Positions 55,830 through 64,000 of a DNA stretch of 64,000 bases are shown here, one piece after another (the stretch's first letter is position 1; every line of letters begins with the position of its first letter). This stretch comes from Oscarella lobularis (taxonomy: Eukaryota > Porifera > Homoscleromorpha > Homosclerophorida > Oscarellidae): the NCBI RefSeq assembly GCF_947507565.1, contig NC_089191.1, positions 806,001-870,000 on the forward strand, given 5' to 3'. Made by a program: the position numbers and the translations under genes. The notes under the pieces were generated by a model. It was not told the DNA's origin and made no database searches. It saw only the letters and a list, made by a program, of their open reading frames with translations.

Positions 55830-56076
55830 TAGTGGCGGAAACGAAGAGAAACTCTGATAGCTATCCTTACGACTGTCCGTAATACTAAGCTAGTCAGAAT
55901 TTACGCCTAGATGAGAGTATAGAGGTTCACACGAGTAACAGAGCTGTTTTAAATGTATGTGAAAAACATATTATGCTGGCAGTTGAACCAAAAAGTGAAG
56001 AGAAAACGAATTGCCACGGGTCACGTGGATAAACTTATCCGGGTGTCTCTTGGCGCTGAGTTTGGTTTGAAAAAGC
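55830..56076. promoter_or_regulatory. NAE1/GMNN bidirectional promoter interval
   Basis: 247 bp between the divergent starts of NAE1 and the geminin gene. No TATA box is obvious. Confidence 0.45.
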
Positions 56077-56738
56077 ATGGATTCGCAAGCCCCTCGAAAG
56101 CCTGGGAAGGCAAAAGTAAGCATCTTTTTTACCCTCTCGGCCTTCTCTTATGATAGAGGTTTATTTTAGACTTCTGAAAAGCAACAAAAGGCGAAAAAGG
56201 TACCAAAACCGTCGTCGAAACGTCAAAAAAATTCCTTTAGAGACAATTTTTTATAGAGCGAAAGAATCGCCTTGAACGACACCAATCGAAAGGATACACC
56301 GCGACCTGTAGTGCACCTAGTTACATAGGATACAGGAGGATGTATTTTTTTACAGGGGCCCAAGGTCAAATCTGTGTTCAAAAAACCTACATCATCTCAT
56401 ATATCAATGTGCACCGCTCCAGTAGCTCCCACGGAGTACTGGAAAGAAATATCCGAGCAGCGAAGGCTGGCATTGAAGGAGGCACTCGACGAAAACAAGA
56501 AGGTATAAGAAATTTCACTGACGAGACACTTTATATGTGGAAATCGATACCTTTGTAGCTGTATGGGGAGCTGGACGTGTTGAAGGGCGAGTGCTCGAGG
56601 CTGAAAGACGTTGCCAATCAGGCCGAGTATTTCTCCATGATGTACGCCTGTGCTAGGAAAGTCAATGAGGAACGCGATGCGGAAGTAGAGTCGCGTGCAT
56701 GTTCCTGCTGTGGAAAGAAACCAAAACTGCGATTCTAA
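56077..56738 (+). CDS. GMNN: Geminin-family replication-licensing regulator
   Basis: Geminin binds CDT1 through a coiled coil and blocks re-replication; the family also includes multicilin and GEMC1. The start MDSQAPRKPGKAK is followed by a basic exon and a short exon with RIALNDTNRKDTPRP, whose RxxL is a candidate destruction box. Then come VKSVFKKPTSSHIS and the signature TEYWKEISEQRRLALKEALD (human [20 protein letters not shown]), continuing as the coiled coil LYGELDVLKGECSRLKDVAN. The tail ends with SRACSCCGKKPKLRF, TAA at 56736. It has about five small exons and is shorter than human geminin. Choice between geminin and its ciliogenic paralogues rests on the coiled-coil match only. Confidence 0.82.
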
Positions 56739-56862
56739 ATAATAGACCTATAGTGTACTGTACCCTGTGTATAAAAAATACAGACACATACCCAGTGCGT
56801 AAATTTTGCGCATTCCGCGTGGCGACGCGTAAACTCCCGTTGTCATAACAAGCGAACGAAAA

Positions 56863-58128
56863 ATGACGGACGAACGTCGCGGCGGCGGAGATGCGGGCCC
56901 GGGCGTCTCGTATCAGCAAACGCACGGCGTCATGAACGATCTCCTCGACAAGCTGAAGCTTCTCGACTACGAACGCCACTTCAGCGAGCCGAACAACATC
57001 GCGCCGTTCACGCGACACCACTTCAGCCTCCCAACGAACGCCAGCGAGCAATTCTATCACTTCTCGTCCCTTCTCGCTTGGCTTCTCGGTCTTGTCGGGC
57101 GTCGATTCGAAGCGCCGCAAGAATTCGACGATCCGAACGCGAGCGTCGCGCAAATCGTCGCCGAATTGAAGGCGATCGGCTTCGACGTCGACGCGCTGCC
57201 GCGACATCGACTCAAACAGGGCTACGGCGAGCACGTTCTCTACGTTCTCGATAGCATGACCGATAAAGCGCTTCTCGCGCGCAAATTCGCGTGGAAGAAG
57301 CCAGTTATTGTCGAAGAAAGCGATGACGATCACGCCGACGCCATTGACGACGATAGGGCGGAGCTTACGGCTAGTCGTCTTGACGACGATGACGCGGGAG
57401 TTGCCATCGCGACGAATGAAGACGATGATGACGAAGTAGCGACTGGGTTTATAGATTTGGATGCGGGGGTGGGGATACGTACGGGACAGCCCGACGACGT
57501 GCTCGTGTCGACGCGCGACGCCGTAGAGTGGCGACTCGAGGTGGAGCGCGTGTTGCCGCTGTTGAAAGTACGCGTGCGCGGCGGCGCTTTGGAGGACAAG
57601 GATTGGCGTAGTCGCGTCGAACGCATGGGCGTTCATAGGGCCGATATCGAGCGAGCGATGAGCGAAACGCGGGGCCAACTCGATCGACTCCACGCTGAAA
57701 TAACGCGCGCACTCGACAAAATCGCCAGTCGAGAAAAATACATAAATCAACAATTAGAACGTCAAATCGAAGAGTATCGAGTCGCTCAGGATAAATTAGC
57801 CGACGCCCAGCAACGATATAAGGGCAGTAGTGGAAGTGTGACGGAATTGAGTAAAATTCTCAGTGACGTCACCGAAGAGTTAGAAATGGTGAAGGCGAAA
57901 ATGGACGAGCGCGGCACGAGCATGACCGATTCGGGTCCGCTTGTGAGAATCAAGCAGTCGCTTCAACGACTCAAGGCGGAGAACGTGCAGATGGACTTGA
58001 GAATGGGCGTGCTCGAGCACGGGCTCAACGCGGCGAAAATGAGAAGTCGCGACGAAATGCAACGGGACATGAATGCGCCGGTGGGCGGCGGGAGTGGACG
58101 CGGACGCTACGCGACGTTCGATTTTTAG
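56863..58128 (+). CDS. IFT57: Intraflagellar transport protein 57 (HIPPI), IFT-B
   Basis: A single exon of 421 residues, against 429 in human. The calponin-homology-like N-terminal domain has MNDLLDKLKLLDYERHF, NASEQFYHFSSLLAWLL and KQGYGEHVLYVLDSMTDKAL. An acidic linker (DDDHADAIDDDRAE) leads to the WRLEVERVLPLLKV segment. Long coiled coils then run through HAEITRALDKIASREKYINQ, LADAQQRYKGSSGSVTEL and RIKQSLQRLKAENVQMDLRM. The end is RGRYATFDF. The absence of introns is notable in this intron-rich neighbourhood. It is a core ciliary trafficking subunit. Confidence 0.95.
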   Translation: MTDERRGGGDAGPGVSYQQTHGVMNDLLDKLKLLDYERHFSEPNNIAPFTRHHFSLPTNASEQFYHFSSLLAWLLGLVGRRFEAPQEFDDPNASVAQIVAELKAIGFDVDALPRHRLKQGYGEHVLYVLDSMTDKALLARKFAWKKPVIVEESDDDHADAIDDDRAELTASRLDDDDAGVAIATNEDDDDEVATGFIDLDAGVGIRTGQPDDVLVSTRDAVEWRLEVERVLPLLKVRVRGGALEDKDWRSRVERMGVHRADIERAMSETRGQLDRLHAEITRALDKIASREKYINQQLERQIEEYRVAQDKLADAQQRYKGSSGSVTELSKILSDVTEELEMVKAKMDERGTSMTDSGPLVRIKQSLQRLKAENVQMDLRMGVLEHGLNAAKMRSRDEMQRDMNAPVGGGSGRGRYATFDF

Positions 58129-58710
58129 CTGTAGAAATTTTATGATGAATAAAAACCGAACCGCGTCACGTGTCGTTTTGATGTATTTGTTCAAACAGTC
58201 GGCGTCGCGTCTTTTGCATAGATATGCACTTATGTGTCCAGCTGGTCAACTGCTAAACTTAGAGGACTATTCTGCATCGCGGAAAGGAACGAGACTTCAA
58301 GATAAGATTGCAGACATGAATGATGATGATGATGAAAGTCTTCACGAAGGAGGAGTTGTATTAGGAAAACCGGAAAGGGAACGGGTCGTCTGATAGATGG
58401 GTATGAGACCGCAAATTTCACTCCCAAGGTTTCCAAGTTCGAAGTCGGAGCCGCCGCAAATTGGGTTCCGCTCTTGTAGATTACACGCGTAACTAGATCG
58501 TTAACAATTAGAGTCCCGCCGCCAAGATTCCGACTGGCCGCTCAAACATCCCCGCATCCCACCGTCATCGCTCACTCGTCTTCGCGATCTCAGTCCCGCC
58601 CGAATCGAGGTCCGAGCGAAACGTCCGTTCGTCGCGTTCTCTCGTGTGGGGGCATACGAAAGACACGTCCAAATCAAGTTGGAACTATCGAGAGAAAACT
58701 AAGTAGTCAG
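58129..58710. other. Gap between IFT57 and the TGF-beta receptor
   Basis: About 580 bp. It contains a polyadenylation-like ATAAAA word just after IFT57, a (GAT)n run near 58319 and GC-rich sequence upstream of the receptor. Open frames of 60-100 codons here have no recognisable product. Confidence 0.5.
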
Positions 58711-61268
58711 ATGCTTCGCAGTCAAAAGAGAACAATGACGCTGGTTCCCCTCGTCCTGTGGATCGGTCTATTGAGCGTCATACTATCGAGTACGGTGACT
58801 GTTAGGACGTCTCCTCTTGAGACTGCTATTGATTGATGTCCCTTTAGGCACGGTTGACGCTACTGAGACAAAAATCACCTGCGCGGCGTCGTGCGACGTC
58901 GCGGACGTCTACGAAAACTGTACGACGCAAGACGACGGCAATTCGACGTTCTTCGTCTGTCACAATCCGTGCAATCGAACGAAACTTTGCGTCGCCTGCG
59001 CCGCCTTCTGGCAAATCGACATCGACTCGCATGGCAATCGTCGCTACGCAGGCCTCCACGTTAGCTGTCTCACCAACATCGATCCCCATCCGAAAGCGCG
59101 ACGCGACGAATGCATCGACGAGAATCCGTCGCCTCCTATACCCTTGGGCGACGGCTCCTACTACGAGTATCATTCGTGCAGTTGTCACGAGAACAACTGC
59201 AATCGCCTATTCGGCGCACGCCGACCGAAACCGTCGCGCCCGCCGCCAACGACGCCGCCCTTCATAAGCGCAACGATGACGAAAAACGATTCGAATATCA
59301 CACGTGCGCCGACGACGACAGAACCCGGAAACAGCACGGACCTGCCGTCGTCAAACATCCGTTCGAATTATAGACAATCGACGCGTACTACGACTTCGAC
59401 GACGGTGCCGCCGCCGACGTCGTCGTCGCGACAGCACGCCGATACAAATACGACTTCTATGGAATCGCCGTCGTCATTGTCGTTGTTTGCTAGCGGCTAT
59501 CGACGACAACGAATTCTCGCTCTAAGTACCTCCGTGCCGCTGTTAATAATTCTAATTATTTTAACGATGGGGGCGCTGCTCGTTGTCAAATATCGACGAA
59601 CGCGTCGCTGTCGATCGACGAGCGTCGACGACGATTTCAGGCTCAAGACGCTTCGCACGGGATCGTTTAGCAGTTTCGGTAGCGATTCCGGCATCTTGTC
59701 GGCGAGCAGCGCGTACGGCGCCGCCGAAATTCAATCGACTCAATTGACGAAACTGCTCAAAACGGGCCGATACGGTGCCGTGTGGAAGGCGAAGCTTCGC
59801 GGCGAGGACGTCGCCGCGAAAGTGTTTCTTCGCTACGAGAAGACGGCGTGGGCGACGGAGCGCGATTTTCTTCAAGATCCGTCGCTCGCGCACGAGAGCG
59901 TCGTCCAGTTCGTCGCCGCCGACGTTCGCGAGACGACGGCCGTCGGCGCGAGAGATTATTGGATCGTCATGGCCTATTACGAGAACGGCGACTTGAAAGA
60001 TTATTTGAGGAGTCGTGCGCCGCTCGATTGCGAGCGCGTCGTCGGATTGAGTCAGAGTTTCGTCGCCGCCATTGCCTTTCTGCATTCGGATTCGTTCGCC
60101 GACGGGACGAAGAAGACGGCGATCGCTCATCGCGATATCAAAAGTTCGAATGTTTTGGTCAAAGGCGACGGTGCCGGCTGCGTTATCGCCGATTTCAGCG
60201 TCGCCGTGCGATTGCGAGAGGGAACGAGTTTGCGGGAAATGGCCAATGCTGGACAGGTACTATATAAAGTCGAAATTTCAATAGGAAATAGCGTGACGAT
60301 TTCTCTAGGTCGGCACGCCGCGCTATATGGCTCCCGAAGCTCTTGATGGACGCATCAACTTGGAGGAAATGACGTCTTTCAAGCACATGGACGTCTATGC
60401 GATGGCCTTGGTGTTATGGGAGATTGTCAGCGGAATGCGATCTCCAAATGGTACGCGGGGGAAGCGTATCTTCACTATTTTCTCAAGCTTGTCGTTCTTA
60501 GAGAGAAAACTCATGTTGCCGTACGAGGATTTAGTCGGCAAACGACCGACTATCGACGCAATGAGAGAAGTCGTTTTACGACATCAAGAACGGCCTCGAA
60601 TTCCCGACGAATGGCGACAAAACAAAGTAAGAAAAGAAAAAAAGAAAGAAATCGCTCTATATCGTACGTGGCGAAACCCGACCGCGTTCCGCTTTCGCAC
60701 ACCCGTACAAGTTCGTTGTTCTAAACGCCGCGTCACTTAGAAGTCCTTAGCGAAGACTTGGTCGCCTAGTAACTATAAACCTCCGAGGAAACGCAAACGC
60801 TTAGCAGGCATTCGGAGAAAAAAAGGGTTCAACGTTAACTCGATGTATTCTTTCAAGGCGACCAGCATTATAGCCGGTGCTATGGAAGACTGCTGGGATC
60901 ACGACGCGGAAGCTCGACTATCGGCCGACTGCGTTTCGCAGCGACTCCACAACGTCGTTCCAACGTCGCCGTCGCCGTCGCCCGCGGCGGCAGCGACGAA
61001 AATCGTTTTTACCGACGATTGGGAGCAGGATAGCGGCGCGTGCATTCGAATCAGCGAAGGCGACGGCGAAGAGGAAACGTGGTCGCCGCTTCCGTCGCCG
61101 TTGGCGCCAACGGCGTCGTCGCTACCGGCGCCCGTTCGTCACTCGTCCGTCGCGCAGCGCGACAGCGGCGCAATAATGGAATACGAGGGAAAGGACGCGG
61201 AAGACGTCGTCATACAAAATGCATCGTTTAGTACGGTTTTCGAGAATTCGGCTGCGGTCGAGGCGTGA
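58711..61268 (+). CDS. TGF-beta superfamily type II receptor Ser/Thr kinase
   Basis: The signal peptide starts at ATG 58711 or the in-frame 58735 (MTLVPLVLWIGLL). The activin-receptor-type ectodomain is Cys-rich, with KLCVACAAFWQI and the terminal three-finger motif CSCHENNCN. A Ser/Thr/Pro-rich stalk precedes the membrane helix STSVPLLIILIILTMGALLV. The kinase has LLKTGRYGAVWKAKL, VAAKVF, HRDIKSSNVLV, VIADFSVAVRL, GTPRYMAPEALDG and MDVYAMALVLWEIVSG. It ends with the type II signature MEDCWDHDAEARLSADCVSQ, followed by a tail of about 105 residues rich in Ser/Pro. There is no GS box, so it is type II and closest in feel to ACVR2/BMPR2. The DFG motif reads DFS. Confidence 0.93.
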
Positions 61269-61439
61269 TGGAACTGGCGCATAATGGATTCTTCTCTTTG
61301 CACACACACACATTGCTTTTTCGCTGCATGTATATATATTTTAATGAGCCAGGATTGAGGATTGAGGGAGGGAGGAAAGGAGTTATGAAAAAAAAAACGA
61401 GGAAAGATAATTGGTGACGCGTGCGAGCGCTCGACGTTA

Positions 61440-63026
61440 TTATTTTTTGACGGAGAAGTAGATGATGATGGCCAATACGGCGGCGACAATGAGAATGACG
61501 ATGAGAATGCAGCACATTTTCGAACGAGCCTTTTTCTGAGACAAGGAGATAAGAAATGAGGCATAGAGAATTGATCCACGAGGACAATGGCGACGTTTCG
61601 AAGTGGCAACGGAGAAAGGGGACCCCCTCCCACCCTCTCGTATGCACGTCGCGTTTACCTGATATTCCTTCGCTTGTCGCAGCTGCTGAGTTCCATCTTG
61701 CACGCGTCCTCTCGTCGTCGTTATGTTCGCTTCAATGAGATCTAGAAAAAAATCATTGATAATATATTTATTTATTTATTGTTTTTTCTTACCTATTTGG
61801 TCGCCTTGTTCGTGAACCATTGTGCCCAGGTCTTTGAAGATTTCGTTGCATTGGACCATGTCCGACTAAGGTATTGATTATATAAGATCTTGACTTATCT
61901 CTCTCTTCGTCTCTCACTTCGATATTCTTGATCGCTTCCTCTCGCTCTTCCAACTCGCCCTGGTGAAAATCAATCACCTGTTCTTGCTTCTGCAGATAAT
62001 CAAGTTCCTCTTGCCTAAAGAAAGCATAAATAAATAAATAAATAAATATTGATTCTATTATTCCAATACCGTCGTCTTTCTGCTTCTACGAGATGACTTC
62101 TCTCGTCTCCGCCATACTCATCGCCTTGGAGATGGCTCCCCTAGTAAACAAAGCCCTACGTTTAAATTCCAATATCTATTTATCTAATTACATGGTGCGT
62201 GTAAGTGTGAGCCGGAAGCGACACTCTCTCTGCTTCCATAGCACCCTAAGAAAAATTATTAATTGTAGTTTATTTTTAGGGATAATTGGATGGCGTACTC
62301 GCAACGCTTTCTGATATCTCTTCACGCAATCCGAATAATCCGATTTCAATCGCTCAAAACGCAGAGAATCTTTTTTCTATAGAAAAAGACTATATCATAA
62401 ATCAAATCAATTTTTTTATTTAGGTTTCTGACTCTAAGTCCGCCGGATGGCGTTCTGACGTCACGTTCGAGATGCTTGAGAATTCCCGCCGTTTCGGCGA
62501 CGGCGTGCTGCACCTCGTTTCGAAGACTCGCGCTGAAAATATTTCATTTATATTGATTCTATTATGATTTTTTTGAATTTTCTTACAGGCGACGTCGAAG
62601 TTCCGGTGCGTCTGTGGGCGTGCCGACTTGCTTCAGCAATTTCTCCATTTGCGTAGCTATGGAAACCGTCTTCGATCGAAAAAATGTTTTGATACTCGAA
62701 AATCTGACTTTTTGCTGATATAGATTGGACTGTATTGCTGACTTTTTGGCATCGTTCGTTGTAGTCTCGAAACGTTTCTACGAAAGAGTTACGTGCGTTC
62801 GTAAGAATGTGAGTTTATACTGAAAGTGGCCTTAGGCTGCTAGAATGCGCTTCGATAGGTGTGCGGTTGGTGTGTATAGAAGAAGAATGCGTCTGTTCTA
62901 ACCGAAAGATTGATAGCTCGTTTCCGACGTCGAAAAACCGAGTTCGACATTGCCACCGGCGCTTTCCTGCGACGATACGGCACCGTATTCGCCGTACTTT
63001 TGCGATCCAAAGTCTCCCCGTGACAT
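61440..63026 (-). CDS. STX12: Syntaxin-7/12-like Qa-SNARE
   Basis: Endosomal syntaxins drive vesicle fusion. The start ATG 63026 gives MSRGDFGSQKYGEYGAVSSQ. The Habc helices include DYNERCQKVSNTVQS, LKQVGTPTDAPELRRRL and RFERLKSDYSDCVKRYQ. The SNARE helix runs through EEREEAIKNIES, then DLGTMVHEQGDQIDLIEANI (zero-layer Gln in HEQGDQ), and RVQDGTQQLRQAKEYQKKAR. The C-terminal anchor is CCILIVILIVAAVLAIIIYF followed by SVKK, stop 61440. There are about eight small exons. The sequence is closest to syntaxin 7 and 12; which of the two cannot be decided by eye. Confidence 0.9.
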
Positions 63027-63219
63027 AATCGAAGCGTTACAGCGAGATTCGGTGAAGAATGCTCAGCATCGCAATCACGAGACGCATGATGTCATATTTC
63101 ACTAACCCGTACATACAGCCTGAGAGACAGTGAGAGTGTACGTGTATGTGTTCGTTTTCAATTTCTTTCGCAATGGTGCATATATTACAAGCTGCCTTTA
63201 CAAAAGCCTTTCACTGTTG

Positions 63220-64000
63220 TCACCGCCGTGACGACTTGAACGGTTTGCCAAATTTCAGTGGTTTGCAGCGACTCTTGCATCCATTGCACTTCTGGCTATG
63301 CGTAGGCAATGCCTTTTTTGAATACCACATCTTGTCGCATCGATTACAATAGAATTGGGCAGGGCCACATTTCACCTTTCCCCTGTAACGTGAAAATATT
63401 CCAAGAAGACATCCCTTGTTAAGAACTTCAATGCTACTTGTAGCCTCGGCCAACTTATACTTTCTGTCTTCCTTCCATTGCTGTAGTATTCTTTCAACCT
63501 CTGGCCTCAATATTTGTATATTATTTTTCGAGTGGTTTCCTGCCCCGACAATAATTTCTAACAAGTCCTGTGTACCTCTTTGGTTTACAAGTGTCTTATC
63601 TAACCAAGAGTGGTATTGATTAAAGCAATTTTCAAGTTCGCTTCTAACTTCATACACACGAAGACCGTGAAGTTCTATTGAGGCCACAAACGTCTTTCTA
63701 CATAAACTAAACCTGCATGAAATAGCTATAAAAAACTTGAATTCACCAGTAGGCGACCCTGTTGAACTAACCTTTTTGAACTTCTTACAGGTACACTAGC
63801 TGCACCGGCTGTGTCTTGTCCTACGTGAGTTGGAAGAAGACTCTGCTGAATGAGTGTTACAACTTAGAAATGATCCGTTGAGTAGCGTATATACCGGTTG
63901 TTCTTGTTCATACCATTTCTTAAGGCAATATGCAATCGTACAAGTTACAGTAATGACTGCTGCTGCATGTTCCTATCGTGAACATTTTCTTGTCGTCGTC
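63220..64000 (-). CDS. Smr-domain protein with C-terminal 3CxxC-like zinc finger (5' part outside window)
   Basis: The last exon (63220 to about 63712) begins RFSLCRKTFVASIELHGLRV. The Smr domain has the LHGL motif and an IIVGAGNHSKNN motif followed by LRPEVERILQQW. After KLAEATSSIEV comes KVKCGPAQFYCNRCDKMWYS and QKCNGCKSRCKPLKFGKPF, with paired cysteines like the 3CxxC zinc-binding domains of ZAR1/RTP proteins, ending KSSRR. A preceding exon (about 63770-63860) reads QQSLLPTHVGQDTAGAASVP. Further exons lie beyond the right edge. There is no true ATG at the Smr start. Smr domains bind or cleave nucleic acids; the role here is unknown. Confidence 0.7.

Noticed and set aside
58073-58436. Possible small gene between IFT57 and the TGF-beta receptor
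   Set aside because: Frames on both strands are low complexity (GAT run, poly-His on the minus strand) and match nothing.

Overview
The window is nuclear DNA of an animal with a compact, gene-dense genome. Introns are mostly 45-70 bp, intergenic gaps are often under 200 bp, and coding sequence is GC-rich against AT-rich introns. The gene set is metazoan: a Src kinase with SH3 and SH2 domains, a TGF-beta type II receptor, a CTHRC1-type collagen protein, geminin, 53BP1 and CTHRC/CRIM1-like secreted modules. Sequence divergence and architecture suggest an early-branching animal; a sponge, perhaps a homoscleromorph such as Oscarella, is my best guess (inference only).

Layout: the left edge holds the 3' part of a bubblegum-type acyl-CoA synthetase (ACSBG), whose 3.2-kb intron contains four tandem copies of a 628-bp repeat with a 63-nt hairpin. 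Then come a mitochondrial ribosomal protein (minus), KRTCAP2, TP53BP1, CFAP20 (minus), POP1, CTHRC1 (minus), SRC, RPS12 (minus, with a box C/D snoRNA in an intron), two tandem secreted DsbA-like proteins (minus), a CaMKII-like kinase and EFR3. EFR3 is followed by a decayed partial tandem copy of itself, then an AKAP7-like 2H phosphoesterase.

From 32.6 to 42.0 kb lies one very long secreted cysteine-rich gene built from VWC-like and antistasin-like modules, a repeated WxxNYLC-type domain, and a domain resembling the N-terminal growth-factor-like domain of amyloid precursor protein (APP). This architecture is the most striking item here. PPT1 (minus) converges on it. From 43.7 to 45.5 kb is a large inverted duplication. 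After that come an EcsC-like protein, DTL (minus), an NKRF-like G-patch/R3H protein, NAE1 (minus, 5 kb, with repeat-rich introns), geminin, IFT57, a TGF-beta type II receptor, a Qa-SNARE syntaxin (minus) and, at the right edge, an Smr-domain/zinc-finger protein (minus).

There is no operon-like functional cluster. Several genes are arranged head-to-head over short shared promoters: mL37-like/KRTCAP2, CFAP20/POP1, NAE1/GMNN and probably DTL/NKRF. Notable biological pairs are DTL and geminin (both replication-licensing control), NAE1 (the neddylation E1 that activates the cullin ligase DTL works in), and 53BP1. Exon models were built by eye from splice signals and protein similarity; exact exon ends in the largest genes may be off by small amounts.
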